Source: Vigna angularis (Eukaryota > Streptophyta > Magnoliopsida > Fabales > Fabaceae). From it: a DNA stretch of 64,000 bases. The translations under genes and the position numbers were made by a program. The stretch spans positions 3,038,001-3,102,000 of the forward strand of contig NC_068971.1 of assembly GCF_016808095.1 (NCBI RefSeq). Direction: 5' to 3'. Of this stretch, positions 44,897 to 56,313 are shown one piece after another (within the stretch, counting starts at the first letter, position 1; every line of letters begins with the position of its first letter). The notes beneath the pieces are model-generated. The model was given only the letters and a program-made list of their open reading frames with translations, was not told the origin of the DNA and did not search any database.

Positions 44897-45845
44897 TGTT
44901 TCGATTGTGTTCGGGTGGACCCTGTAAAAACACACGAGCTTACTGTTGATGATGGACGGGCGGATGACGAATTCTAGAGACGGGCGGATGAGTGATCACG
45001 AACGTCGGAAACGGGCGGACACTTTCAGCCGGATCCCACGAACCGAAGCATGCTTCACTGGCGGGCGGCACCAAGATGGACGATCGCTCTGTGCTCCAAA
45101 CCGGGAGGACGTCCTCCAATCCGGACGCTCGCTCTCTGCACCAAGCTGGACGGGCGTCCTCCCCTCCTGGCGGATGATCCTTTGCTTTCAGCTCCAAGCC
45201 GGGCGGGCGTCCTTCCTCTCCTTAGCGCTGCTCCACCCTCCCAGTGGGGAGGGGCCGGGTACCTGCTAAAGGCACTCCGACGCTCAAGTCAGAAATATGA
45301 CAAGGCGTTGAATAATACATGCATGTGTTGCGTTCTAAGCAATCTGTCTAGAAATCATACCTGAGACCTTTATTTATACTGATCGTAATGGGCTTTTACC
45401 TTTTGGGGGCCTTCAAACGGCCCAATAATACCTTAATCTTTATTAAGGACTTAATGTGTCATTAGCATTTAACCGTGTAATCAGCGAAGTACATCGGTTG
45501 GGAATGAGGGTCGGTCAGGGATGTTACCCTAGGCGGTCGTCCGGCTCTTGGGCGGACGTCCAGTCCTCGGGCGATCGTCCTACTTGGGCGAACGTCCAGC
45601 TCTTGGGCGGACGTTCCACATTGGGCGGTCGCCCCACATTGGGCGGACGCTTCACATTGGGCGGACGCTCCATATTGGGCGGACTTACCACATCTCAAAT
45701 GATTGGCCGCTCGTTCGGTCCTGGTTCCTGGGCGGACGTCCTTGGACGGTCGTCCGGTTTCTAAGGTCGGACGGTCCTAGACTATTTGGCGGACGTCCGG
45801 ATTACTGGGCGGGCCATCCTTATGCCGGGAGGACCTATCAGTACA
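44897..45845 (-). repeat. 3' LTR of the GC-rich element
   Basis: 949 bp. The part at 45530-45845 is packed with GGGCGGACGTCC-type palindromes. Frames in it are not genes. Confidence 0.93.
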
Positions 45846-46504
45846 TAAGCCCCCGAAGCCCGAGCATAATTTTATTGTGCGAAGGGGTTGTCCGTGCCTG
45901 GATGGGCGTCATTTTGGAAAACCGCTGGATCCATGCAAACTCGGACTAATGTTTGTTTGGGCGTTCGGTCTTTGGTGCTTGACACGGGTGGCCGCTCGTC
46001 ATTTTGACCGGACATGCCATCTTGGGTGGACGTCCACATGGCTGGACGTCCGTCATGACTGCCATCTTAGGGCGGACGTCCAAATGGCTGGACGCTCGGC
46101 CAGATTGCCATCTTTGGGCGGTCATTTCATTCTGGACGGACGTTCCATCTTGGACGTCCTTTTTTGGGTGATTGGACGCTCGTTCAATCTTTGGGCGGAC
46201 GTGCTACTTTAGATAGACGTCCGATTCTTGTGTTATGCGAGTCGTCCAGGGTGGGCGCTCGACTTTGGTATTCAACAGGGGTGAACGCTCGGCCTTGTGG
46301 CGCTCGAGCGGCCTTGGTCCTGATTGCCATTTTGGGGGGCGGCCTTGTTAACCGTTCGCTCGGTCTATGCTGGGAGGACTTATCAGTACATAAGCCCCCC
46401 AAGCCCGAGCGTAATTTGATTGTGCGAAGGGATTTTTCGGATGGTCCCCGAATTGTTGGGTCCATGTGGTGGTCGACTTGGCGTACCTTGGAGGACAAAT
46501 GGCC

Positions 46505-46850
46505 GGATTGTTGACTGACGTCCTCCTACTCCAGATTAGCGTTAAATGCCAGATTCGACTAAGTTACGGATGGCCGGCTGATCGCTGAATGCCAGATTTG
46601 GCTAAGTTACGGATGGCCGGCTGCTTCCTGAATGCCAGATTTGGCTAAGTTACGGATGGCCGGCTGATCGCTGAATGCCAGATTTGGCTAAGTTACGGAT
46701 GGCCGGCTGATCGCTGGATGCCAGATTTGGCTAAGTTACGGATGGCCGGCTGATCGTTGAATGCCAGATTTGGCTAAGTTACGGATGGCCGGCTGATTCC
46801 TGAATGCCAGATTCGGCTAAGTTATGGACGGCCGGCTCTTTGCTTTCTTG
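46505..46850. repeat. Tandem repeat, unit about 44 bp
   Basis: About seven copies of GCCAGATTTGGCTAAGTTAC followed by GGATGGCCGGCTGATCGCTG. Confidence 0.9.
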
Positions 46851-46854
46851 CCCG

Positions 46855-47195
46855 GCCAAGCTGAGAGTTGTTCTCGTTGGAACACTCTTTTTCACCAGCT
46901 TGGTCTTACTGGGGTGGACGGTCCTTTTGCCCAACCAAGCTGAGAGTCGTTCTCTTTGGAACGCTCTTTTTCACCAGCTTGGTCTTAATAGGGCGGACGG
47001 TCTTTCGCTCCGTCGTCCAACCAAGCTGAGAGTTGTTCTCGTTGGAACACTCTTTTTCACCAGCTTGGAGTTTAGTAGGGCGGACGGTCTTTCGCTCCGT
47101 CGCCCAACCAAGCTGAGAGTTGTTCTCGTTGGAACACTCTTTTTCACCAGCTTGGAGTTTGGTAGGGCGGACGGTCTTTCGCTTTGTCGCCATCG
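46855..47195. repeat. Tandem repeat, unit about 85 bp
   Basis: Four copies of CCAAGCTGAGAGTTGTTCTC, GTTGGAACACTCTTTTTCAC, CAGCTTGG and GGGCGGACGGTC. The 137-aa frame over it is a repeat artefact. Confidence 0.9.
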
Positions 47196-47269
47196 TTGCC
47201 GGTTACCTGTACCATGAAGGGAACATAGCGAATTTCAAGTTTAACGAAAGATGTGTCCGTACCTTGTAA

Positions 47270-48255
47270 GGCCGAGAATATGGTATGGCCAAATGGCCGA
47301 GAAAAGGTTGGGGCCGAATGGCCGAGACTGTACTGAGGCCGAACGCTCTTAATCAGGTGGAGGCCGAATGGCGAAATAGGCTGAGGCCGAAAATATGACG
47401 AGGCCGAACGGCCGAAATAGTTCTTAGACCGAGCGTCCTTAAATATGAGGAGGCCGAACGGCCGAGACTGCTGAGGCCGAACGTCCTAGATTATGCTGAG
47501 ACCGAGCGTCCTTAAATACGAAGTCCGAACGATCAACAATACGCTGAGGCCGAGCGGGCCTATAATATATTGAGGCCGAGAGTTAAGGCCTTATGGACGA
47601 GCGCCTGATGAGGCGTGATGGACGAGCGCTTCAGTGGATGGGCGCTCTTTGAAGCTGGACGGACGAGCGCTTGAGTCCAGATTTGGACGAACACTCTTTG
47701 AATCCGGGCGGATGAGCGCTTAGGTCCGGATTGGACGAACGCTTCAGTCCGGCTTGGTTGGTCACCTGCAGTATAAGGGAAACATGATCGTATTTCTAGC
47801 TTAAAGGGTGTGTTCGTACCTTGTGAGGTCGAAAATATGTGTCCGAATGGCCGAGAATAGGTTGAGGCCGAACGTCCGAGATTATGCTGAGGTCGAACGG
47901 TCGAGACAATGCTGAGACCGAGCGTCCTTGAATATGAGGAGGTCCAACGGTCGAGACTATGCTGAGGCCGAACGTTCTTAAATATGTGGAGGTCGAACGG
48001 CCGAGACTATGCTGAGGCCGAACGGTCGAGACAATGCTGAGACCGAGCGTCCTTGAATATGAGGAGGTCCAACGGCCGAGACTATGCTGAGGCCGAACGT
48101 TCTTAAATATGTGGAGGTCGAACGGCCGAGACTATGCTGAGGCCGAACGGTCGAGACAATGCTGAGACCGAGCGTCCTTGAATATGAGGAGGTCCAACAG
48201 CCGAGACTATGCTGAGGCCGAACGTTCTTAAATATGTGGAGGCCGAATGGCCGAG
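47270..48255. repeat. GAGGCCGAACG repeat field with about 132-bp higher-order copies
   Basis: Short units such as GAGGCCGAACGGCCGAGAC alternate with GAGACCGAGCGTCCTTGAAT. From 47930 to 48240 they form nearly identical higher-order copies. Confidence 0.85.
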
Positions 48256-48343
48256 GACATATGTCGTGCGGCTATGAAGTACTGGTGATGGGGTGGTCCG
48301 TGCTCATTTCTCGTGGTCACCTTTGGGTAACCGAAGTTACACT

Positions 48344-48363
48344 GCCCCACGGTGGGCGCCAAA
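48344..48363 (-). promoter_or_regulatory. Primer-binding site of the GC-rich element
   Basis: The minus strand reads TTTGGCGCCCACCGTGGGGC directly after the 5' LTR. TGGCGCCC-type primer sites are common in plant Ty3/gypsy elements. It fixes the element's orientation as minus. Confidence 0.75.
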
Positions 48364-49312
48364 TGTTTCGACTGTGTCCGGGCGGACCCTGTAAAAACAC
48401 ACGAGCTTACTGTTGATGATGGACGGGCGGATGACGAATTCTGGAGACGGGCGGATGAGTGATCACGAACGTCGGAAACGGGCGGACACTTTCAGCCGGA
48501 TCCCACGAACCGAAGCATGCTTCACTGGCGGGCGGCACCAAGATGGATGATCGCTCTGTGCTCCAAACCGGGAGGACGTCCTCCAATCCGGACGCTCGCT
48601 CTCTGCACCAAGCTGGACGGGCGTCCTCCCCTCCTGGCGGATGATCCTTTGCTTTCAGCTCCAAGCCGGGCGGGCGTCCTTCCTCTCCTTAGCGCTGCTC
48701 CACCCTCCCAGTGGGGAGGGGCCGGGTACCTGCTAAAGGCACTCCGACGCTCAAGTCAGAAATATGACAAGGCGTTGAATAATACATGCATGTGTTGCGT
48801 TCTAAGCAATCTGTCTAGAAATCATACCTGAGACCTTTATTTATACTGATCGTAATGGGCTTTTACCTTTTGGGGGCCTTCAAACGGCCCAATAATACCT
48901 TAATCTTTATTAAGGACTTAATGTGTCATTAGCATTTAACCGTGTAATCAGCGAAGTACATCGGTTGGGAATGAGGGTCGGTCAGGGATGTTACCCTAGG
49001 CGGTCGTCCGGCTCTTGGGCGGACGTCCAGTCCTCGGGCGATCGTCCTACTTGGGCGAACGTCCAGCTCTTGGGCGGACGTTCCACATTGGGTGGTCGCC
49101 CCACATCGGGCGGACGCTTCACACTGGGCGGACGCTCCATATTGGGCGGACTTACCACATCTCAGATGATTGGCCGCTCGTTCGGTCCTGGTTCCTGGGC
49201 GGACGTCCTTGGACGGTCGTCCGGTTTCTAAGGTCGGACAGTCCTAGACTATTTGGCGGACGTCCGGATTACTGGGCGGGCCATCCTTATGCCGGGAGAA
49301 CCTATCAGTACA
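48364..49312 (-). repeat. 5' LTR of the GC-rich element
   Basis: Same length as 44897-45845 with only transition differences seen, for example CTGGAG versus CTAGAG near 48440. Confidence 0.93.
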
Positions 49313-49788
49313 ATTAGTTTAATTCATAGTTCATTCTATGCAGGGGAAGATGGGAGGCCATGGTGGTTGTTAAGGATGTGCGGCAATGGAGGAGAAGATA
49401 TTGAGAGACATAAGCAATGGAGGAAGGGGATTTTAAGCTTTGAAGGCAGATTGTGGAGGAAGAAGGTTTGAGTATGTTTTTTGGGTGAGTGGCGATTGAA
49501 CGAAGAAGATGGAAGGGAATGAAGAAGAAGGAAGAAGAAGATGAAATAATGTACATTCTAAATTAATACGTATTTCTAAATTTGAAAATTGTACAATTCC
49601 AAAAGTACTACTTTTTAAATGCATTTTGAATTCAAAAAATTGATGTTTAATTGTGCATATTTTCGAATCTGAAGATAATTTAAGTTTTCATTATTTTTCG
49701 TTACGATTAAAATGTTCAATTCACACATGGGGTACATGAAGCAAAGGTAGCCATATAACGTGCAAACTTTCTCCATAAAAAAGAAAAA

Positions 49789-50530
49789 GAGGGTTACTCC
49801 CTACACCATCACACATTACTCCTTGCACCACCACATTTTTTTTAAATTTCAAAACTATCCTTTATATTTTAAAATATCCTACACCTCCTTCTTTTCTCTT
49901 GAACGGATGTCGACATCCGTTAAAGAAAAAATTCTTCAACGGATGTGCCACATCCGTTTAGTTTTTTTTTTTAAGTTTTTAAATTAATATATAAATATTA
50001 ATTAATTTTTTTTAATTATTGCTTAATTATTTATAAATTAATTTTATTTTATTTAATAAAATAATTATTATTAATTTAATTTATGTATTATTATTTTAAA
50101 TAATAATTAAAATACTTTTTAAAAATTTATTAAAAGGGAAACGGATGTGGTAACATCCGTGAAGTTTTTTTCTTTTTAAAGTTTTTAGTTTTTTATTTTA
50201 TTTTATTTTAAATTAATATATAAATATTATTTAATTAATTTAAAATTATTATTTAATTAATTATGAATTAATTTTATTTTATTTAATAAAATAATTATTA
50301 TTATTTTAATTTATATATTATTATTTAAATAATAATCAAAATAGTTTTAAAAATTTTATTAAAACGGTTGCCACATCCGTTGAAGAGTTTTTTTATAAAT
50401 AAAAACAATAAATTAGAATATAAAATATGTGAATGGACGGATGTCAATATCCGTTGAAGGTGAAATGGATGTTGACATCTGTTTTAGAAAAGAGCAAAAT
50501 TGGTATGGAGTAGTGCAGGGAGCAACTGCC
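49789..50530. mobile_element. MULE-type MITE, copy B
   Basis: Starts GAGGGTTACTCCCTACACCA and ends GTGCAGGGAGCAACTGCC. The perfect 9-bp target duplication is AAAGAAAAA (49780-49788 and 50531-50539). It has the same ACGGATGTCGACATCCGTT palindromes as copy A at 24549 and a shorter interior. Confidence 0.8.
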
Positions 50531-50889
50531 AAAGAAAAAAGAACAAATATCAGATCGGCCCATCCGACATAAGAAAAGCCACAAAAACCAGTCCATATAA
50601 TATATATAAAGAAACTCTAGATATTTGATATCTTTTACTTTGAAAAAGATCTCAATTCCAATTATAGTTTCATAAGATCTCAATTCCAATTATAGTTTCA
50701 TAAGATATTTTTTAGTTATTGAGAGAACCCAAACACTCTCTTTTTGAAAAAACTCTTAGAGATCTTTCTTATTTCTTTTGGAAGACACACTAACGTAACA
50801 ATTAACCTACGTGTTGATATGGGAAGACTAAATGATTCTTTCAAAGTATCATTTTTCAGAAAATCATTTTTAAAATATTTTTTAAATTT

Positions 50890-52550
50890 TATTTATTTTT
50901 TGCATTTTTGTTTATGGTTTAGGGATAATTAGGCTTTAGGGTTTATGATATATATTTTTATTGTAATTTTTTAATACTTTTTAATTTCTATTTTATTTTT
51001 ATTTAAAATTTTATTTTCATTTATTTTTAATTGGTTATGATTTTGTTATTTTATTTTATTTGTTTGTGTATGTTGTTATTCTATTTAAATTAGTTTTTTT
51101 TATGTATATTGATTTTAATTTTTTATGAATTTGTTGGTTATAGAAATGACAAGAACATGAAGTGCATCTACATACGGGTTTGAGAGTTCTTTACAAAGTA
51201 AAACCTACTACTATATATATGCTGATAGAGTGAGTGGTCGTAGCATTACTTCATATTGATCTTCATAAACAAGGTGTTGTTCAAGAAGAACATGAAATAG
51301 GTGAATTTCTTGAAGGTCCACATAATACAACGCTGTTGACAAGTTATGTCAATCATATTGCATTCGTGATGTGACAAAGACTAGTTAGTAAAGTAGTCGA
51401 ATTATTTTTTGAATTTTGCTACTTAATATTGCTACCCAATACTTTCTTTAGACTCTAGTGAGGAGACTCAACCCTAATACAAATGATATGAACATCATCA
51501 TTAAACATCTAACAAAAACAACTAAATAAAATAAGATTAAAACATACATGTTTGATGTTGTTTTTTCTAAATGCATACTCGATTTTTTCATACCTTTACA
51601 AAGTATTTATTATATGAATGATCCAAGAGTTATTGATATATTCAAAGAATAAAAGTCATGAAATACAATTATGATGTAAGCGATGAAACAACAAAAATTG
51701 ATTCATGTTCACAATCCATGACATTTTTCCATACTCCTATGACGATATCCCATGCCTAAATAAAATTGAATAACATTTTGCATTTGGCTTACACATTTTT
51801 TTGCATATTTTTTTGAATGTAGTATAAACATAAGAGATGATAACATTCAGAAAATGCAATGCTAATGACATTTAATAAGTCACGAATTCATCAGTTGATT
51901 TTATTTTTGTGACCGAAAGCGTGATTGTGGAGGTTACATAGTTTTAGTAAGATGGAGGCAAGCTGAAATGTTTCAAAGGAGAATTTAATTTAGCCACCAA
52001 AAAAGAATTAATCACTAATTCACCAATTGGTTTTATTTTTGCAACCAAAACCAAATGCGTTGTTGAGTAGATGGATTTTTCAGTTTCAAATTCAGTTACT
52101 AACGATCTTCCTTTATTTTACTTTTAAACAGTTATTGATCTAGCGATCGAAGTGTTGCAATACATAATGTCAATCACTAATTCAATTGGTAAATATTCTT
52201 GAATGACTAACTTTTCATTTTGTCACTATTTATAATTTGCCACTTACAAAAATCGGTGACTAATGCTGTCACTATTTATTATCACCATATTTCGGTCGCT
52301 AAAATAAATGATTAAGTAAATGAATTTCTAGTAGTGATAGTTTGTCTAAATAAATAAAATAAAATCTAAAATTTGTATTTGTTAGTAGTTAAATCAAAAC
52401 TGAATCCAAGTTTAGTTAAATCAAATTTATTTTTGGAATTATCCTTGTAGTGGAGGGAGACTTAAAGTGGGAATGAAAGATAATGGAAGCCAAAAGTAAC
52501 GTCATGAGTGGGAAATAGCTATTGCTTATTAGTGCACTCCAATCTTCCTC
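50890..52550. repeat. Segmental duplication block B, copy 2
   Basis: Counterpart of 41450-43340. It contains the better preserved plant-mobile-domain remnant (51280-51420) and a CACTA-type end at 52336. Confidence 0.85.
51100..52336. mobile_element. CACTA-like transposon relic
   Basis: The right end reads TTTCTAGTAGTG, the inverse of the CACTACTAGAAA terminus typical of plant CACTA elements. It is preceded by sub-terminal GACCGAAA/TTTCGGTCGC-type repeats (51910-52310). The left end is not found. Copy 1 near 43110 has lost this terminus by a small deletion. Confidence 0.5.
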
Positions 52551-53742
52551 TTTGTGCCCGTAAACAACGCACCATAATGTATTTATAGTCTATCTAACCA
52601 ATCAAGTGTGGCTGGCTGTGGAAATATTGGAATGTCTTTTGTTTACTTTCTACCCAAAAACTAATAGTTAATAATATGACTTGCTTATTGGCTTGTTCAT
52701 TGACCAAAGGCCTATAAAAAGACAATTATTTTATCTATTGTTTACTGTTATATTTTATTTAGACATTGTACATTTTTTTAATTTAGGCAAATTTAAACCA
52801 TTAATTAAAAATGTCAACATATAACTACTTAAATGTACAAAATGTGAAAAACTAAGTACTATGTTGATATTTTAAAATAAAGTACTTCAACACTTTATAT
52901 TTTTAGTGGATAAAATATAAATAGTTTTGTAAATACTCTTTGAACTAAGAAGTCTACCTTAATTTTAAATTTTAACTCAGCTAAACTTGTTTTTTAATGA
53001 AAAAAAAAAGGCAAATGGAAAGGATCATAAATTTATAATCTGAATTAAAAAGTATTTAAAAATAATAAATATTTAACATTTAAATAAACCAAGACAAATA
53101 AGTATTTCAGATTTTTAAATAAAATACTACATAGAAACATCATTAATATTTAAACTTGCAAAGCTTGTTAAATAAAAGCATAGCTATATACCTAGGGAAG
53201 GGAAGGGAACACATTTGCTTTAGGAAAAGGGACGAGAGAGGTGATTTTGACAAGTCGTCTGTGTAAGAAGAAACGAAAGAAAAAAAAAGAATAAAAGAGA
53301 AGAAAATCTTTTGAGAATGACAAACAAAATAAAAAATCTTATAAATATAATAATTGACTATGTTACTAAAAAATAAGTATTTTTATTCATTTAATTATAC
53401 ATAACTTATTATAATATAGACACAACTGATTATAAGCATGCTTTTTGTTTATTATTTTATTCTCTTTTAGTTACAACAATAAATTATTAAAAATAATTTA
53501 ATGTTATTAAATGTCAATAAATAAAATTATATATATTTTTCTAATCAATCCTTTCTAGCAAACCGACCCTGCATAGGATTTTAGATTTGACAGAGGGAAC
53601 ATATGCTTAGACTTGAAATGTCCCACTTTCTTAGAAAGACTACAGAGCTTTGAGAAAATTTCTCAGAAATCCTTATATATTCATTGGTAGATTTATGGTG
53701 TTCGAGTTGAGCTCCCTTTGTTACTTTGATGACAGATTATCG
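52551..53742. other. Upstream region of the plus-strand receptor gene
   Basis: AT-rich, no gene seen. A TATA-like CTTATATATTC lies at about 53671-53681, some 65 bp before the start codon. The upstream in-frame TTG at 53650 is unlikely to be used. Confidence 0.5.
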
Positions 53743-56313
53743 ATGGACACAAGTTGCACAAGAACAGCTTTAAGAACCATCTTCTTCCTCCTCCTGTGGT
53801 GCTGCCTCTCTTTCATTTCCATGGCAGACGTTATTTATCGTCCCACTGACCTCTTTAGCATCAGCTGTGGCTCATCCACCAACTTCTCCACTCCCGACAC
53901 TCGGAATTGGACTTCAGACAATCACTTTCTCTCTCCAACCAACCTCTCAGTCGCTGCTCCTTCACTCACACCATCTACCATAGCGGGTCCCTACACCCAT
54001 GCTCGTCTCTCTCACTCTCCATTCACTTACTCATTCCCTCTCACACCAGGCCCCAAGTTCATTCGTCTCTTCTTCTACTCTACTTCATACCAAAACTTCC
54101 CTCGCTCCCTAGCCTCTTTCTCAGTCCAAGCAGGCCCCTACACCCTCCTTCAACATTTCAATGCTTCACTCAACGCCGATGTTGATGATGATCCTAGCCA
54201 CCCTGACATCTTGTTCAAAGAGTATTGTATCAACCTCCAAGATGGTGACAAGCTCAACATAACCTTCCTTCCTAGCACCACAGATTCCTACGCTTTCATC
54301 AACGGGATCGAGATTGTTTCGATGCCCCCTTATCTCTACTACACCGATCCTGACGACTCCACAGAGCAGCCGCAATTTGTTGGCATCATGACCCCATATG
54401 TCGTTGAGAACAAGTTTGCTCTTGAGACCATGTACAGGTTAAAAGCTGGTGAACATACAATCTCCTCCTCTGAGGACACGGGAATGTTCAGGACTTGGGA
54501 TGCCGATGGCAAGTACCTAGACACTCAAAGTGAAGAATCTATTGAGTTTAAGAGTACAACTAATCTGAGCTTCACTAAGAAGATTCCTAACTACACGGCA
54601 CCAGACCAAGTATTCCGATCAGTAAGGAATATGGGAAGAGATGCCTCTATCAACATGAGGAACAACATCACTTGGCAACTTACAGTTGATTCCGGCTTCA
54701 CCTACTTGCTAAGGTTATACTTTTGTGAGCTTAACCCGAGAGTTCACGAGGCTGGTTTCCTGAGATTCTTCATCTTCATACATGATCAGTTGGCTACCGA
54801 TTGGGCAGACGTTTTCATGTGGACGAAACAGTGGGGTGTGCCCGTGGTTAAAGAGTATGTAGTTATCATCTCAGAGAATCCGAAAAAAGTTAACCTTTCG
54901 CTAAAAATGCATCCTCACCCTAAAAGCATTATCCAGGACGCACAAATAAATGCAATTGAAATCTTCAAAATCAGCAATTATAGAGGTAGTCTCGCTGGAC
55001 CAAATCAGGACCCTCCTCTACAAACCGCAGTGGTATCCCGTCAAGGGTCAAACAATAAAAACGGAGCCTCCAAGAAAACCCTCGCCGCCGTGACAGGGAC
55101 AGTTTTCGGTGTCCTTTTCCTCTCTTTTATTGTCGCTTTCTTCTTCGTTAAACGCAAGAAAAACATCTCCGTTGAAAGTAAGAAAGAGGAAAATTCTCGC
55201 CGGGATGGGTCATCACCACTACCAACCAACCTCTGTCGTCACTTCTCAATCTCAGAAATCATTGCCGCAACCAATAACTTCGACGAACTCTTCGTCGTTG
55301 GAGTGGGAGGCTTTGGCAACGTGTACAAAGGCTACATAGACGATTCAACACCTGTGGCAATCAAAAGGCTCAAACCGGGTTCTCAGCAAGGTCTGAACGA
55401 GTTCATGAACGAGATCGAAATGCTCTCTCAACTTCGACATCTCCATCTTGTTTCCCTCATCGGCTACTGCTACGAGAGCAACGAGATGATCCTCGTTTAC
55501 GATTTCATGGATCGTGGAGCCCTCCGTGATCATCTCTACGACACCGATAACCCTTTGCTTTCATGGAAGCAAAGACTTCAGATATGCATCGGGGCGGCAC
55601 GAGGACTGCATTATCTGCATACAGGTGCGAAACAGATGATCATTCACCGTGACGTGAAGAGCACAAACATCTTGTTGGATGAAAAATGGGTGGCGAAAGT
55701 TTCAGACTTCGGATTGTCTCGAATTGGGCCCACAGGTTCTTCAATGACCCATGTGAGCACTCAGGTGAAGGGCAGTGTTGGGTATTTAGATCCGGAGTAT
55801 TACAAACGACAGCGTTTGACGGAGAAGTCGGACTTGTACTCGTACGGAGTGGTGCTCTTAGAGGTATTGTGTGGGAGGCAGCCTTTGCTCCGAACGGTGG
55901 AGAAGCAACAGGTGTCCCTCGTGGACTGGGCGAAGCATCGGTATGAGAAGGGATCTCTGAGTGAGATTGTGGATCCAGCACTGAAGGGTCAGATAGCACC
56001 TCTCTGTTTGCGCAAATTTAGTGAGGTTGCGATGAGCTGTTTGCTTGAGAATGGGACTCAGCGACCTTCCATGAACGACGTCGTTGGGGTGTTAGAGTTT
56101 GTTCTGCAGCTTCAGCTTCAGGAGGACAGTGCTCATGGTGATGTAGTGTGGGAGAGTGGCAGGGACTATGAAGGCAGTACAACTGAGGAGATGTTTAGCA
56201 GTTCCCATAGTAATAGCAATGTATTGAACACTACAAGCTTCGGGAATAAGGAATCTGATAGGTTAATCAATGAGAATGTTTTTTCTGAGCTTAAGGATCC
56301 AAAGGGACGCTGA
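53743..56313 (+). CDS. CrRLK1L (FERONIA-like) malectin-domain receptor kinase, intact
   Basis: 856 aa from the ATG at 53743, which gives a clean signal peptide (TIFFLLLWCCLSFIS, ending MADVIYRP); upstream in-frame sequence has no second supported start. No intron. Malectin-like ectodomain about 28-410 (GPYTHARLSHSPFTYSF, AFINGIEIVSMP, NYTAPDQVFRS). Transmembrane about 446-469, then KRKKN. Kinase about 505-780: loop GVGGFG 520-525, lysine 541 in VAIKRL, HRDVKSTN 635-642, DFG 655-657, DPEYYKRQRLTEKSD 684-698. C-tail ends FSELKDPKGR. All catalytic residues are intact. It diverges from the receptor at 18703 in parts of the ectodomain and the tail, so it is an older paralog. RALF-like gene 2 follows on the same strand 2 kb downstream; co-function is inferred from position and family knowledge. 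Confidence 0.96.
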   Translation: MDTSCTRTALRTIFFLLLWCCLSFISMADVIYRPTDLFSISCGSSTNFSTPDTRNWTSDNHFLSPTNLSVAAPSLTPSTIAGPYTHARLSHSPFTYSFPLTPGPKFIRLFFYSTSYQNFPRSLASFSVQAGPYTLLQHFNASLNADVDDDPSHPDILFKEYCINLQDGDKLNITFLPSTTDSYAFINGIEIVSMPPYLYYTDPDDSTEQPQFVGIMTPYVVENKFALETMYRLKAGEHTISSSEDTGMFRTWDADGKYLDTQSEESIEFKSTTNLSFTKKIPNYTAPDQVFRSVRNMGRDASINMRNNITWQLTVDSGFTYLLRLYFCELNPRVHEAGFLRFFIFIHDQLATDWADVFMWTKQWGVPVVKEYVVIISENPKKVNLSLKMHPHPKSIIQDAQINAIEIFKISNYRGSLAGPNQDPPLQTAVVSRQGSNNKNGASKKTLAAVTGTVFGVLFLSFIVAFFFVKRKKNISVESKKEENSRRDGSSPLPTNLCRHFSISEIIAATNNFDELFVVGVGGFGNVYKGYIDDSTPVAIKRLKPGSQQGLNEFMNEIEMLSQLRHLHLVSLIGYCYESNEMILVYDFMDRGALRDHLYDTDNPLLSWKQRLQICIGAARGLHYLHTGAKQMIIHRDVKSTNILLDEKWVAKVSDFGLSRIGPTGSSMTHVSTQVKGSVGYLDPEYYKRQRLTEKSDLYSYGVVLLEVLCGRQPLLRTVEKQQVSLVDWAKHRYEKGSLSEIVDPALKGQIAPLCLRKFSEVAMSCLLENGTQRPSMNDVVGVLEFVLQLQLQEDSAHGDVVWESGRDYEGSTTEEMFSSSHSNSNVLNTTSFGNKESDRLINENVFSELKDPKGR

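Larger units (their letters stand above)
44897..49312 (-). mobile_element. GC-rich non-autonomous LTR retrotransposon (4.4 kb)
   Basis: 949-bp LTRs at 44897-45845 and 48364-49312 (TGTTTCGA...TCAGTACA), with target duplication ATTAG (44892-44896 and 49313-49317). The empty site is visible at 24030 (GAGTTAGTTTAATTCATTG). The minus-strand primer site TTTGGCGCCCACCGTGGGGC (48363-48344) sits next to the right LTR, so the element runs right to left; GGGGGCTTA before the left LTR is the likely polypurine tract. The 2.5-kb interior encodes no recognisable protein and is mostly tandem repeats. I counted 11 LTR differences, all transitions. It is far richer in G+C than its surroundings. Confidence 0.93.

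Noticed and set aside
45050..45949. Frames of 100-133 aa in the LTRs of the GC-rich element
   Set aside because: The same frames appear in both LTRs, several overlap on both strands, and they arise from GGGCGGACGTCC repeats in GC-rich DNA with few stops.
46804..47217. A 137-aa frame with repeated [13 protein letters not shown]
   Set aside because: Translation of an 85-bp tandem repeat inside the GC-rich LTR element, with an antisense frame equally open.
53650..53742. N-terminal extension of the plus-strand receptor by 31 residues
   Set aside because: It begins with TTG, would bury the signal peptide and is absent from the other copies; the ATG at 53743 fits.
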